64,000 nucleotides of DNA from NCBI RefSeq assembly GCF_015070875.1, contig NZ_JADDIV010000002.1, forward strand, positions 186,001 to 250,000. Reading direction: 5' to 3'. Source of the stretch: Ramlibacter pallidus. Lineage in GTDB: Bacteria; Pseudomonadota; Gammaproteobacteria; Burkholderiales; Burkholderiaceae_C. The position numbers and the translations under genes were made by a program. The notes under the pieces were generated by a model. It did no database searches and was not told the origin of the DNA. It worked only from the letters and a program-made list of their open reading frames with translations. Of this stretch, positions 41,741-51,942 are shown in pieces (positions within the stretch are counted from its first letter, which is position 1; every line of letters begins with the position of its first letter).

Positions 41741-42388
41741 ATGGACTACAAGGCGCTCATCACGCTGCTGGCCATCGTCAACCCGCCGGCGATCGTCCCC
41801 TTCTTCATCCACTACACGCAGGGTTTCTCGCGCGCGCACCGGCGCCACACCGTGGTGGTCGCGTCGTTCACGGCCTTCCTGGTCATCGCGGCCAGCGCCG
41901 TGTTCGGCATCCGCATCCTGGAGTTCTTCGGCATCTCGCTGGCGAGCTTCCAGGTGGGCGGCGGCATGCTGCTGCTCACGAGCTCCCTGAACATGCTGAA
42001 CGCGAAGCCGGCCGAAGTGAAGCCCGCCACCAACGAACTGGAGGAAGGCGCCGAGAAGGCGGCGATGGGCGCGAGCATCGCGGTGGTGCCACTGACCATC
42101 CCGCTGCTCACCGGACCGGCCACGATGTCGACCGTGGTGATCTACGCCGAGCGCGCGCAGACCGTCTGGCAGCTCGCCACGCTGGTCGGCTTCGGCGTGG
42201 TGATCGCGCTGGTGACGGCGGTGTGCTTCGCGCTCGCCAACCCGATCGCGCGCGTGCTGGGCCAGACGGGCATCAACGTGCTCACGCGCCTGATGGGGTT
42301 GATCCTCGCGGCACTGGCCGTGGAGGTGATGGCCGAGGGACTGGGCAAGCTGTTCCCGGTGCTCGGCCGCGCGGCACTCGGGGGCTGA
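41741..42388 (+). CDS. MarC-family integral membrane protein
   Basis: 215 residues, six hydrophobic helices, with the MarC signatures LAIVNPPAIVPFFIHYT near the N-terminus and AVVPLTIPLLTGPATMSTVV in the middle. Despite its name the family has no proven role in multiple antibiotic resistance; function unknown. The ATG directly follows the MaoC stop. It converges on the FTR1 gene with three bases between. Confidence 0.88.
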   Translation: MDYKALITLLAIVNPPAIVPFFIHYTQGFSRAHRRHTVVVASFTAFLVIAASAVFGIRILEFFGISLASFQVGGGMLLLTSSLNMLNAKPAEVKPATNELEEGAEKAAMGASIAVVPLTIPLLTGPATMSTVVIYAERAQTVWQLATLVGFGVVIALVTAVCFALANPIARVLGQTGINVLTRLMGLILAALAVEVMAEGLGKLFPVLGRAALGG

Positions 42389-42391
42389 GCG

Positions 42392-44371
42392 CTAGCGGGG
42401 CTGCGCCGCGGTCACCGGACGCTGGTTGCGGCGCCGGTGCAGCAGCCAGCCGCCGATGACCGCGGCCAGCGCCGCGCCCTGCCAGGCGAGGCCTTCCGCC
42501 GTCGGGTGCACGCCCAGCAGCGGCCATTCGACGAACTCCACCAGCGTGGAACGCAGCACGCCGGCCTCCTGCAGCGCCGCGATGCCGTGGCCCACGAAGA
42601 CGACCGCGAGCAGCGCCAGCAGCGCGGAAGTGGCGCCGAAGAACGGGCCGATCGGCAGGCGCACGCTGTACTTCAGGATCGCGCCGCCGATGACGGCCAG
42701 CAGCACGGCGGCCGCGGCGATGCCCCAGAGCACCGCATCGCGCCCACCCGCGCCGGCCTGCACCCACAGCGTCTGGTAGAACAGGACGACCTCGAACAGC
42801 TCGCGGTACACGGCGAGGAACGAAACCCCGGCCATCGCCCACAGCGTGCGCCGTCCCAGCGCGCTGGTCACCTGCTGGCGGATGAAGGCGTTCCAGGCTT
42901 GCGCGTACGACTTGCCGTGCAGCCACCAGCCGACGTACAGCAGCATGGCGGCGGCGAGCAGCGCGGTCACGCCCTCGGTGAGCTCGCGGTTGGCACCGGA
43001 CACGGCGATGACATGGGTGGCGACGAACCACGTCACCACGCCCAGCAGCACCGCGGCGATCCAGCCCGCGTGCACGTAAGGCAGCGCGTCGCGGCGTCCC
43101 GTCTTCACCACGAAGGCGCCGATGGCGGCCAGCACCAGGATCGCTTCGAGCCCTTCGCGCAGCAGGATCAGCAGCGAGCTCACGAAAGCGGTCGTCGGCG
43201 ACAGCCCTTCGTTGCCGAGCTTGGCGTCGGCCTGGTCGAGGAGCCCATCGATGCGAGCGACCCGCGCCGCGATGTCTTCGACGGGGGCGCCGTCGGTGAT
43301 CGCTGCCCGCAGCGCGATCATCTCGCGCTCGGTGTCGCGGCGCAGCGCGGGATCGACGTTGTCGAGCGCGGCCTCCACCAGCTCGAAGCCTTCGAGGTAC
43401 GCGGTGATGGCATGCTGCCGCGCGGCGGCGCGGTCGTTGGCGCGCACCGCCTGGACCGCGTCGGCCAGCCGCGAGCGCGTGAACTGCAGGGGCGGCTCGC
43501 CGGCGGCCGCGAGCGCGGCCGGATGGCGCACGAGGTAGGCGTGAAGCGGCCCGAGGTCGGGGCCCGCCGCCGCGATCTCGCCCGGCGCCCGCATCACGAG
43601 CGACTGCAGGGCCTGGAAGCTTTCGCGGCCCTTGCCCTCTTTCCACGCCGCCTCGCCGCGCGCTGCGAGCTCCGGCGTCGTGCGCAGGTCGGCGGCGAAG
43701 AAGGCCAGCGCCCAGCGGTCCGCCTCGCTGAGTTCGTTGAAGCTGCGCATGGGCGTGCCGTTCACGCCGAGGCTGATGGTGTTGTAGAGGCCATAGAGGC
43801 TGCGCTGGTCCATGCGCGCCGCGTCGTGGAAGTTGCTCGGCGCGGGGTCCATGCCCCTGGCGAGCGGACCGTCGCCACGGCCCTGCGCACCGTGGCACGA
43901 CGCGCATTGCGCCTGGAACAGCGTCGCGGCGCGCACCAGGTCGGGCGCCGCCCGCGGCGCAACGGCCACCTTGTACATGCGCACGACGTCGCCGCGCACT
44001 TCGGCCGCGCGTCGCGAGACCTCCGCGCCCGGTGCCTTGGCCTCGATGCGGGCGAGCAGCTCGCGCGCCTTGGCCACCAACTGCGCCTGTTCGGCATGCG
44101 CGGGCAGTTGCTGCACCAGGGCAAGCGATTGCGTCGCGAACTCCTTCTGCTCCTGGTACTCCGCTTCGTCCAGCACCTTGCCGTCCTGCACGAACTCCGG
44201 GTAGTCGACTCCGACGTAATCGAGCATGTGGATCACGGTCTGGGCCGCTTCGGCCGGCGTCGGTGCGGCGAGCGCCGGACGCGCCGCGCCCAGGGTGAGC
44301 AGCAGGAGGCACAGCGCCGCTGCGGGCAGCCAACGGCCCGCGCGCAAGGAAAGGGAAGCCTGGGGTTGCAT
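42392..44371 (-). CDS. Cytochrome c-FTR1 fusion iron permease
   Basis: 659-residue high-affinity iron permease with its own redox domain. A signal sequence precedes a periplasmic part that carries a haem c site (QCASCHG, about residues 156-160) in a cytochrome c domain. The C-terminal third is an FTR1 permease of about seven helices with both REXXE motifs: REGLE (about residues 405-409) and RELFE later. The ATG at 44371 has AAGG upstream; a GTG at 44395 would add 8 residues. A Fur-like site lies 35 bases upstream, shared with the divergent TonB receptor. Confidence 0.9.
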   Translation of the reverse strand: MQPQASLSLRAGRWLPAAALCLLLLTLGAARPALAAPTPAEAAQTVIHMLDYVGVDYPEFVQDGKVLDEAEYQEQKEFATQSLALVQQLPAHAEQAQLVAKARELLARIEAKAPGAEVSRRAAEVRGDVVRMYKVAVAPRAAPDLVRAATLFQAQCASCHGAQGRGDGPLARGMDPAPSNFHDAARMDQRSLYGLYNTISLGVNGTPMRSFNELSEADRWALAFFAADLRTTPELAARGEAAWKEGKGRESFQALQSLVMRAPGEIAAAGPDLGPLHAYLVRHPAALAAAGEPPLQFTRSRLADAVQAVRANDRAAARQHAITAYLEGFELVEAALDNVDPALRRDTEREMIALRAAITDGAPVEDIAARVARIDGLLDQADAKLGNEGLSPTTAFVSSLLILLREGLEAILVLAAIGAFVVKTGRRDALPYVHAGWIAAVLLGVVTWFVATHVIAVSGANRELTEGVTALLAAAMLLYVGWWLHGKSYAQAWNAFIRQQVTSALGRRTLWAMAGVSFLAVYRELFEVVLFYQTLWVQAGAGGRDAVLWGIAAAAVLLAVIGGAILKYSVRLPIGPFFGATSALLALLAVVFVGHGIAALQEAGVLRSTLVEFVEWPLLGVHPTAEGLAWQGAALAAVIGGWLLHRRRNQRPVTAAQPR

Positions 44372-44405
44372 CGGCGAAAACCTTGAAATCCACACGTATT
44401 TAAAC

Positions 44406-44425
44406 GCGAATCATTCTTATTATGG
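44406..44425. promoter_or_regulatory. Fur-like operator between FTR1 and TonB receptor genes
   Basis: GCGAATCATTCTTATT (44406-44421) is the exact reverse complement of AATAAGAATGATTCGC found before the heme receptor at 60977-60992. It resembles the Fur consensus of NATWAT-type hexamers and lies in an AT-rich patch of the 97-base divergent gap, so it could repress both genes when iron is sufficient. Confidence 0.75.
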
Positions 44426-44468
44426 TTTAAAGTCGCGCTCCCGTCAGCCTCCTCCAACGAAAAAGAAC

Positions 44469-46673
44469 ATGCGCACCCGCTCCCGTGCCGCCTGCATCGC
44501 CACCGCGGCCGCCCTCTCCCAAGGCCCCGCCTGGAGCCAGTCCGCTGCCCCGGTCGACCCGACGCCCACCCTCCGCACCGTCACGGTGAACGCCAGCGCC
44601 GACGCTTCCGCCCAGGGCCTGTCGCCCGAGTACCCCGGCGGGCAGGTCGCACGCGGCGGGCGGGCCGGCATCCTCGGCACGCGCGACCCGCTGGCGTCGC
44701 CGTTCTCGATCACCAGCTACACGAACCAGCTGATCCAGGACCGGCAGGCGCGCGGCGTCGGCGAGGTGCTGCAGAACGATCCGGGCGTGCGCGTGGCGCG
44801 CGGCTTCGGCAACTTCCAGGAGTCGTACTTCATCCGCGGCTTCATCCTGAACTCGGACGACGTCGCCTACAACGGGCTGTTCAGCCTGCTGCCGCGCCAG
44901 TACATCGCCACCGAACTGTTCGAGCGGGTGGAAGTGCTGCGCGGCGCCTCTGCCTTCCTGACCGGCGCCAACCCGGGCGGCGGCGGCCTCGGGGGCGCGG
45001 TCAACCTGCTGCCCAAGCGCGCACCGGCCGACCCGCTCACCCGCGTGACGGTGGGCGCCGCCAGCGGCGGCCAGGGGCAGGTCGCCGCCGATATCGCGCG
45101 CCGGTTCGGCCCCGACGGCGCCACCGGCATCCGCGTGAACGCGGCTTATCGCGATGGGGGCACCGCCGTGGACGAGGAACGCGCGCGCCTGGGTGTGGTG
45201 GCGGTCGGCCTCGACTGGCGCAGCCGCGACGTGCGCCTGTCCGGCGACATCGGCCACCAGGACCACCGCCTGCGCCGCACGCGGCCGAACGTCTCGATCG
45301 CGCCCGGCGTTGCCAGCGTGCCGGCGCCGCCGGATGCGTCGTCGAATTTCGCGCAACCCTGGTCGTACTCCAACGAGCGCGACGTCTTCGGCACCCTGCG
45401 CGGCGAATGGGACCTCACGCCCGCCATCACGGCGTGGGCGGCGTATGGCCTGCGGCGCAGCGAAGAAGCGAACTCGCTGGCCAACCTCACCGTCGACAAC
45501 CTCGGCGGGACCGGCGCCGCCCGCACCTCGCGCTTCGACAATGCGCGCGAGGACGATGTCGACACCGGCGAGCTGGGCCTGCGCGGCAAATTCCGCACCG
45601 GCAGCGTCGGCCACGAGTGGGTCGTGGCCGCCAGCGCCTTCTCGCTGGACAGCCGCAATGCGTTCGCGTTCGACCTGTTCCCGCTGCGCACGAGCCTGTA
45701 TGCGCCCACCGCGCATCCGCAGCCGCCGCTGGGCGCCACCACCTTCTTCGGCGGCACCCTCGGGTCGCCGCTGCGCACCACCCGCACGCGCCTGCAAAGC
45801 TTCGCCCTTGGCGACACCCTGTCGATGATGGACGACCGCCTGCTGCTCACGCTGGGCGTGCGCCACCAGCGGCTGGACCTGGGCAGCTACGACTACACCA
45901 CGGGCACGCAGCTCTCCCGCTACGAGGCCCAGCGCAACAGCCCGGCCGCCGGCATCGTCTGGAAGGCCAGCCCGGAGCTGTCGGTCTATGCGAACTACGT
46001 CGAGGGCCTGACCCAGGGCGAGAGCGCGCCGGCCTCGGCCGCCGGCGTGCCCGTCGTCAACGCCGGCGAGTCGCTGCCGCCCTACGTGAGCAAGCAGAAG
46101 GAAGTCGGCGTGAAGGTCCAGCGCGGGACGCTTGGCGGCAGCCTGGCCCTGTTCTCCACCACCCGGCCGCGCGCCTACGTGAACGCGGCGAGCGTCTTCA
46201 CCGCGGGCGGTGAAGACCGCCACGACGGCCTCGAGTTCAACGTCTTCGGCGAGGCGGTGCGCGGCGTGAAACTGCTTGGCGGAGCGACCTGGCTGTCGGC
46301 GAAGCAGCGCGACACCGGCTCCGCCGCCACCGATGGCCGGCGCGTCATCGGCGTGCCCCGGTTCCAGGCGTCGGTCGGCGCCGAATGGGAAGTGCGGGCC
46401 GTCGAAGGCCTCGCGCTGGATGCGCGCGTGGTGCACACCGGCGCGAGCTACGCCGACGCCGCCAACACACTGCGCGTCCCCGGCTGGACGCGCCTGGACC
46501 TCGGCGCCCGCTACCTGATGGAGGTCGGCGGCCGGCTGGTGAGCCTGCGCGCACGCATCGACAACGTGGGCGACCGCAACCACTGGGCTTCTTCCGGCGG
46601 CTTCCCCGGCGCCGGCTACCTCGTGGTCGGCGCGCCCCGCACCTTCTCCCTCAGCGCCTCGGTGGACTTCTGA
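44469..46673 (+). CDS. TonB-dependent siderophore receptor
   Basis: Outer-membrane ferric-siderophore receptor, 734 residues from the ATG at 44469. Signal peptide to about residue 25 (AWSQSAAP), then plug domain (SPFSITSYTNQLIQDRQARGVGEVL, FERVEVLRGASAFLTG, NLLPKRA) and a 22-strand barrel ending in LSASVDF, with terminal Phe. A longer frame exists upstream but overlaps the Fur site and FTR1 start. Siderophore identity cannot be read. It leads a transcript with a PepSY reductase and a second receptor. Confidence 0.92.
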   Translation: MRTRSRAACIATAAALSQGPAWSQSAAPVDPTPTLRTVTVNASADASAQGLSPEYPGGQVARGGRAGILGTRDPLASPFSITSYTNQLIQDRQARGVGEVLQNDPGVRVARGFGNFQESYFIRGFILNSDDVAYNGLFSLLPRQYIATELFERVEVLRGASAFLTGANPGGGGLGGAVNLLPKRAPADPLTRVTVGAASGGQGQVAADIARRFGPDGATGIRVNAAYRDGGTAVDEERARLGVVAVGLDWRSRDVRLSGDIGHQDHRLRRTRPNVSIAPGVASVPAPPDASSNFAQPWSYSNERDVFGTLRGEWDLTPAITAWAAYGLRRSEEANSLANLTVDNLGGTGAARTSRFDNAREDDVDTGELGLRGKFRTGSVGHEWVVAASAFSLDSRNAFAFDLFPLRTSLYAPTAHPQPPLGATTFFGGTLGSPLRTTRTRLQSFALGDTLSMMDDRLLLTLGVRHQRLDLGSYDYTTGTQLSRYEAQRNSPAAGIVWKASPELSVYANYVEGLTQGESAPASAAGVPVVNAGESLPPYVSKQKEVGVKVQRGTLGGSLALFSTTRPRAYVNAASVFTAGGEDRHDGLEFNVFGEAVRGVKLLGGATWLSAKQRDTGSAATDGRRVIGVPRFQASVGAEWEVRAVEGLALDARVVHTGASYADAANTLRVPGWTRLDLGARYLMEVGGRLVSLRARIDNVGDRNHWASSGGFPGAGYLVVGAPRTFSLSASVDF

Positions 46674-46675
46674 CC

Positions 46676-47824
46676 ATGATGACCCAACAAGCCATCCGCA
46701 CCTGGTCCTGGGTGCACAAGTGGAGCAGCCTCGTCTGCACGGTGTTCATGCTGCTGCTTTGCCTGACCGGGCTGCCGCTGATCTTCACGCACGAGATCGG
46801 CCACCTGCTCGGGACCGAGATGGAGGCGCCCGCGATGCCCAAGGGCACGCCGCACGTGAGCCAGGATCGCCTGAACGAGGTTGCCCGCTCCAAGCACCCG
46901 GACCGCGTCGTGCAGTTCTCCTTCCCCGACGAGGACGACCCCAACGTCTGGTACTTCACCATGACGCCGACGCCGGCCCCGACCGACGACTTCCGTTCGG
47001 TGGTCCTGGACGCGCGCACGGCCGACGTGCTGGGGCAGCCCCGCTTCGACGAAGGCTTCATGTGGGTGATGTTCAAGCTGCACGTCGACCTCTTCGCGGG
47101 CCTGCCGGGCATGCTGTTCCTCGGCTTCATGGCGCTGCTGCTGCTGGTGGCCATCGTCTCCGGCGTGGTGCTGTACGCGCCCTTCATGCGCAAGCTGGCC
47201 TTCGGCGAGGTGCGCCGCGACAAGTCTCCGCGCATCCGCTGGCTGGACCTGCACAACCTGCTGGGCATCGTCACGCTCACCTGGGCGTTCGTCGTCGGCG
47301 CCACGGGGATGATCAACACCTGGGCCGACCTGCTGATCAAGTACTGGCAGCACGACCAGCTGACGGCGCTGCTGGCGCCGTACCAGGGCCAGCCGACCGT
47401 GCCGGTGGCCGAACGCGCGTCGCTGCAGAAGGCCTACGAGGCCGCGCTCGCGCACGCCCCGGGCACCAAGCTGTCGTTCGTCGCCTATCCGGGCACCGCC
47501 TTCTCGAGCCCGCACCACTGGACCTACTTCCTCAAGGGTGAGACGCCCCTCACCTCGCGGCTGCCGCGGCCGGTGCTGGTGGACGCGCGCACCGCGCAGG
47601 TCACGGCGGCGCCGGAGCTGCCCTGGTACCTCACGGTGCTGCTGGTCTCGCAGCCGCTGCACTTCGGCGACTACGCGGGCATGCCCATGAAGATCCTGTG
47701 GGCCATCCTCGACATCGCCACCATCTTCGTGCTGGGCAGCGGCCTGTACCTCTGGTTCAAGCGCAGGCAGCCGCGGACGCTGCTGCAGGAGGCCGGCGTC
47801 GTGGTCCCGGGGACGGCGCCATGA
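46676..47824 (+). CDS. PepSY-associated membrane protein (probable ferric-siderophore reductase)
   Basis: 382 residues with four membrane helices and two PepSY-like periplasmic regions. Begins MMTQQAIRTWSWVHKWSSLV, where TWxxxHKWxSL is typical of siderophore-linked PepSY_TM proteins; further histidines in FKLHVDLFAG and WLDLHNLLGI could hold haem. Such proteins are thought to reduce ferric siderophores in the periplasm. Directly after the TonB receptor (2 bases), which supports this role. Confidence 0.88.
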   Translation: MMTQQAIRTWSWVHKWSSLVCTVFMLLLCLTGLPLIFTHEIGHLLGTEMEAPAMPKGTPHVSQDRLNEVARSKHPDRVVQFSFPDEDDPNVWYFTMTPTPAPTDDFRSVVLDARTADVLGQPRFDEGFMWVMFKLHVDLFAGLPGMLFLGFMALLLLVAIVSGVVLYAPFMRKLAFGEVRRDKSPRIRWLDLHNLLGIVTLTWAFVVGATGMINTWADLLIKYWQHDQLTALLAPYQGQPTVPVAERASLQKAYEAALAHAPGTKLSFVAYPGTAFSSPHHWTYFLKGETPLTSRLPRPVLVDARTAQVTAAPELPWYLTVLLVSQPLHFGDYAGMPMKILWAILDIATIFVLGSGLYLWFKRRQPRTLLQEAGVVVPGTAP

Positions 47825-48003
47825 GCGATCGCCAACGCATGTGGCGCGCACCGGTCGTGCTGGGCGTGCTCACCGCCAGCGGGCTGGTGAGCGCCCTGGT
47901 CTCCGACAGCTGGGGCGACGCCTGGTCCTGGGTCGGCCTGGGCATTCCCGTGGCGGTGATGGCCTGGTACGCCCGGCCGCGCAAGCCTCGCCCGCCGGCC
48001 TGA
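47821..48003 (+). CDS. Small two-helix membrane protein in siderophore operon
   Basis: 60-residue protein of unknown function, MSDRQRMWRAPVVLGVLTAS, with two hydrophobic segments and a positively charged end (RPRKPRPPA). Its ATG overlaps the PepSY gene stop (ATGA), which is good evidence that it is translated. Such small proteins often follow PepSY reductases in iron operons. No conserved domain recognised by eye. Confidence 0.75.
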   Translation: MSDRQRMWRAPVVLGVLTASGLVSALVSDSWGDAWSWVGLGIPVAVMAWYARPRKPRPPA

Positions 48004-48111
48004 CCGGACCGCAACCGACATCGCGGCCGCGCGCCGCAGCCAGCCCCGCCGGCCTTCCGGTGCAGCCAGCTCCCGCATCCCATCACGGATCGAACAAGAG
48101 GAGAAAGCACC

Positions 48112-50223
48112 ATGAGAAGGAAGAAGCTCACCCGCCTCGCGGGTGCCCTGGCCACGGGCGTGTTCGCCCTGGCCCAGCCCGCGGCCCGCGCGCAGGACAC
48201 GCTGCCGGAAGTGAAGATCCGCGCCGACCAGCAGCGCGAGTCGGCCACTTCGCCGGTCATCGGCTACAAGGCCCGCAACGCGGCGACGGCAACGAAGACG
48301 GACACGCCGCTCAACGAGACGCCGCAGTCGGTGACCGTGATCACGCGCGACCAGATGGTGGACCAGGGCGCCACCACGCTGCAGGAGGCGCTGAACTATG
48401 CGGCCGGCGTCCGCTCCGACGCCTACGGCATCGACTCGCGCACCGATTCCTCGCGCATCCGCGGCAGCGAGCCGACGGAGTACCAGGACGGCCTGCGCCG
48501 CCTGTTCGACTGGTACACCAGCAACACGCGCACCGAGCTCTTCACGCTGGAGCGCGTCGAGGTCCTGCGCGGTCCCGCCTCCATGCTGTTCGGCCAGGGC
48601 AGCACCGGCGGCGTGGTCAACATGGTCAGCAAGCGACCGCAGCCCGTGCGCCAGGGCGAGGTCGGCGTGCAGCTGGGCAGCTGGGGCCGCAAGCAGGTGC
48701 AGCTGGACCTGACGGGCCCGCTGGACGCGGAAGGAAAGTGGCTCTACCGGCTGGTCGCCGTCGGACGCAACGCGGACACGCAGGTCGACCACGTGCCGGA
48801 CGACCGCGCCCTGCTCGCGCCATCGCTCACCTGGCGTCCGAGCGGCGCCACCTCGCTGACGCTGCTGGGACACTGGCAGAGGGACCAGAGCGGATCGACC
48901 GCGCAGTTCTTCCCCTGGGAAGGCGTGCTGCTGCCCAACCCGAACGGCCGCCTGCCCACCAGCCGCTTCATCGGCGAACCGGGCTTCGACCGCTACGATT
49001 CGGAGCGCGCCTCCTTCGGCTGGCTGTTCGAACACCGCTTCCACGGCGCGCTGGCCTTGCGCCAGAACGTGCGCTATTCGCGCAACGAGGTCGACTACTT
49101 CACCCTGTACGGCGACTCCTTCCTCGCGCCGGGCACCTGGGCCGGTGACCCGGTGAACAAGCGTCTGTTCGGCCGCTTCGCCGACGCCACCAGCACGACC
49201 GCGCGCATGCTGTCGGCGGACCAGCACGTGGAGGCCGACTTCACCACCGGCAGCGTGAAGCACAAGCTGCTGGCCGGCGTCGACGCGCTGCGCTACACCA
49301 AGGAGACGCGCTCGTTCTTCGACTTCCCGGTGTATGCCGGCGGCTCGGTGCCGCTGATCGACGCCTACGCCCCGGTCTACACCGGCTACACACCCGGCCC
49401 GCAGACGGCGGACCCGCGCTCGACGCTGCGCCAGGCCGGCTTCTACCTGCAGGACCAGCTGCGCCTCGGCTCCTGGGTGGTGGTCGCCGGCCTGCGCCAC
49501 GACCGCGCCACCAACACGCTGGAAGGCAGCCCCGACGAGGACACGCGCGCGACGACCAAGCGCTTCGGCGTGCTCTACGCCGCGCCCAACGGCGTTTCGC
49601 CCTATGTGAGCTACAGCGAATCGTTCACGCCGGTGGCCGGCCTGAACTTCTCCAACGAACGGTTCCGCCCCCTGCGCGGCAAGCAATGGGAAGCCGGCGT
49701 GAAGTACGAGCCGCCGGGCGGCGACACGACGTTCGGCGCCGCCGTGTACGACCTGCAGGAGACCAACCAGCGCGTCCCGGACCCGTCGAACCCGCTCAAC
49801 AGCCTGCAGTCGGGCCGCACGAAGACGCGCGGGCTGGAGCTGGAGTTCAAGGGCCGCGTGACGCGCAGCGTCGACGTCCTCGCGCACTACAACTACACCG
49901 ACATCGACCCCGCCCTGGAGCAGCTGCCGCGCCACCAGGCGGCGGTCTGGGCCAAGTACCGCTTCGCGATCGCCGGCAGGCCCGGCTTCTCGGTCGGCGC
50001 GGGGCTGCGCCACTTCAGCGCTTTCCGCGACGGCGCGGCGCCGGAGACGCCGGCGGTGACGCTGGCCGACCTGCTGCTCGCCTACGACACCGGCAACTGG
50101 CGCTATGCGCTGAACGTCACCAACCTGGCCGACAAGGTCTACGCCAGCACCTGCCTGTCGCGCGGCGACTGCTGGTACGGTGCGCGCCGCAACGTCGTCG
50201 CCACCGCCACCTACCTGTTCTGA
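48112..50223 (+). CDS. TonB-dependent siderophore receptor (second)
   Basis: Outer-membrane receptor of 703 residues. Signal peptide ends around AARAQ; the plug has TDTPLNETPQSVTVITRDQM, LERVEVLRGPASMLFGQGS and GGVVNMVSKRP, which is the FhuA/ferrichrome-FpvA pattern. The barrel ends NVVATATYLF. The ribosome site AAGAGGAGA lies just upstream. No Fur-like site in the 108-base gap, so it is probably transcribed with the preceding genes. Converges on the chemotaxis gene. Confidence 0.92.
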   Translation: MRRKKLTRLAGALATGVFALAQPAARAQDTLPEVKIRADQQRESATSPVIGYKARNAATATKTDTPLNETPQSVTVITRDQMVDQGATTLQEALNYAAGVRSDAYGIDSRTDSSRIRGSEPTEYQDGLRRLFDWYTSNTRTELFTLERVEVLRGPASMLFGQGSTGGVVNMVSKRPQPVRQGEVGVQLGSWGRKQVQLDLTGPLDAEGKWLYRLVAVGRNADTQVDHVPDDRALLAPSLTWRPSGATSLTLLGHWQRDQSGSTAQFFPWEGVLLPNPNGRLPTSRFIGEPGFDRYDSERASFGWLFEHRFHGALALRQNVRYSRNEVDYFTLYGDSFLAPGTWAGDPVNKRLFGRFADATSTTARMLSADQHVEADFTTGSVKHKLLAGVDALRYTKETRSFFDFPVYAGGSVPLIDAYAPVYTGYTPGPQTADPRSTLRQAGFYLQDQLRLGSWVVVAGLRHDRATNTLEGSPDEDTRATTKRFGVLYAAPNGVSPYVSYSESFTPVAGLNFSNERFRPLRGKQWEAGVKYEPPGGDTTFGAAVYDLQETNQRVPDPSNPLNSLQSGRTKTRGLELEFKGRVTRSVDVLAHYNYTDIDPALEQLPRHQAAVWAKYRFAIAGRPGFSVGAGLRHFSAFRDGAAPETPAVTLADLLLAYDTGNWRYALNVTNLADKVYASTCLSRGDCWYGARRNVVATATYLF

Positions 50224-50226
50224 CGC

Positions 50227-51942
50227 TCAGAACTCCTGCCACTCGCCGCTGCCGGGCCGTGCGGCGGCCGGCCGGCTCCAGGCCGGCAGGGCCGGCGCCG
50301 GCGGCTGCCGCTGGGCGCGCAGGGGGACGGGGGCCGTGCGCACAGGCGCGGCCGCCACCGGTTCCGGCGCGGGCGCATCGTCGCCCAGCCGGAAGCGCGA
50401 CACGCTGCGCAGCAGGGCGACCGCCTGGCCCTTCATCGACTCGGTCGCGGCGGCCGCCTCCTCCACCAGCGAGGCGTTCTGCTGCACCACCTGGTCCATC
50501 TGGGTCACGGCGGTGTTCACCTGCTCGATGCCGCCGCTCTGCTCCTGGGAAGCCGCGGCGATCTCGGCGATCAGCGCGCTCACTTCCTCGACCGAACGCA
50601 CGATGTCCCCCATCTTGCTGCCGGCTTCCGCCACCTGCGTGGTGCCCGCTTCCACCTGCTGCACCGAGTCGCCGATCAGCGACTTGATCTCCTTGGCCGC
50701 TTGCGCGCTGCGCTGGGCCAGGCTGCGCACCTCGGCGGCCACCACGGCGAAGCCCCGGCCCTGGTCGCCCGCGCGTGCCGCTTCCACGGCGGCGTTCAGC
50801 GCCAGGATGTTGGTCTGGAACGCGATGCCGTCGATCACGCCGATGATCTCGGCGATCTTGCGCGAGGACTGCTGGATGCCTTCCATCGTGTGCACCACGC
50901 GGCCCATCGCGGCACCGCCCGCGCGCGCCTCGCCGGCGGCGGTGGTCGCCACCTGCTTGGCCTGCCGCGCGTTGTCCGCGTTCATCGTCACGGTGGACGT
51001 GAGTTCCTCCATGGAGCTCGCCGTTTCCTCCAGCGTGCTGGCCTGCTCCTCGGTGCGCTGCGACAGGTCCTGGTTGCCCTGCGCGATCTGCGAGCTGGTG
51101 TCGGCGACCGTGCGCGCGCCTTCCGCCACGTCGCTCACCAGCGAGCGCAGGCGGTCGGTCATCTCGCCGAGCGCGCGCAGCAACTGGCCCATCTCGTCGC
51201 GCGCGTCGCTGTGCACCCGCACCGAGAGGTCGCCGTCCGCGATGCGGCGCGCCGCGCCCACCGCCTCGTTGACCGAGCGCGAGATCGAACGCGTGATCAG
51301 GGTGGCGGCCAGCAGCGCCAGCACGAGGCCGCCGATGCTCAAGGCGATGAGCAGGTTGCGCCCCTGCTGCGCGCTTGCGGTCGCGTCCCCGGCACTGCGG
51401 CCGACTTCAGCGCTGAAGTGATCGGACATCGCCTGGATCGAATCGACGTAGCGGTCGATGGCCGGCACCATCTCGGCGTCCATCATGCGCATCGCCGCCT
51501 CGGGGTCCGCCTGCTTGAGTTCCAGCACCTTCTTGCGCGAAGCGAGGTAGGCCGCGCGGCGCGCGCCGACTTCGGCGAACAGTTCCTTGGCCCTCGGCGT
51601 GTCGAGCAGGCTCTCCACCTCCTGCTGCAGGGTGGAGATGCGCTTGGTCGTCGCCTCCATCGCCGGCGTCAGCATCCGCTTGAGGTCCGGGTCGTCCGAC
51701 CGCGTCAGCACCACGGCGCGGACCGCGTTCGCCCGCGTATTGGACAGCCAGTTGCCCACCACGCGCTCCAGCCGCAGGTGCACCTGCGCCAGGTCGTTGA
51801 CGACGGCGCTTTGCTGCGCCAGGCGCCAGGCGCCGACGGCGGCCGTGGCGGCCAGCAGCAGGATGAGGGCGGTGAAGGCCAGCGCGAGGCGCAGGCGGAT
51901 GCTGCCCCGTCCCCAGGCGCCGGCGGCATGCATTTCGTTCAT
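50227..51942 (-). CDS. Methyl-accepting chemotaxis protein
   Basis: Membrane chemoreceptor of 571 residues. First helix near residues 16-35, a four-helix-bundle periplasmic sensor (4HB type) with [19 protein letters not shown], second helix near 195-215, HAMP domain ([15 protein letters not shown]), then a long coiled-coil with the hairpin tip [20 protein letters not shown]. The C-terminus ends EWQEF, a CheR/CheB-type pentapeptide resembling NWETF. Ligand unknown; no che genes nearby. Confidence 0.94.
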   Translation of the reverse strand: MNEMHAAGAWGRGSIRLRLALAFTALILLLAATAAVGAWRLAQQSAVVNDLAQVHLRLERVVGNWLSNTRANAVRAVVLTRSDDPDLKRMLTPAMEATTKRISTLQQEVESLLDTPRAKELFAEVGARRAAYLASRKKVLELKQADPEAAMRMMDAEMVPAIDRYVDSIQAMSDHFSAEVGRSAGDATASAQQGRNLLIALSIGGLVLALLAATLITRSISRSVNEAVGAARRIADGDLSVRVHSDARDEMGQLLRALGEMTDRLRSLVSDVAEGARTVADTSSQIAQGNQDLSQRTEEQASTLEETASSMEELTSTVTMNADNARQAKQVATTAAGEARAGGAAMGRVVHTMEGIQQSSRKIAEIIGVIDGIAFQTNILALNAAVEAARAGDQGRGFAVVAAEVRSLAQRSAQAAKEIKSLIGDSVQQVEAGTTQVAEAGSKMGDIVRSVEEVSALIAEIAAASQEQSGGIEQVNTAVTQMDQVVQQNASLVEEAAAATESMKGQAVALLRSVSRFRLGDDAPAPEPVAAAPVRTAPVPLRAQRQPPAPALPAWSRPAAARPGSGEWQEF

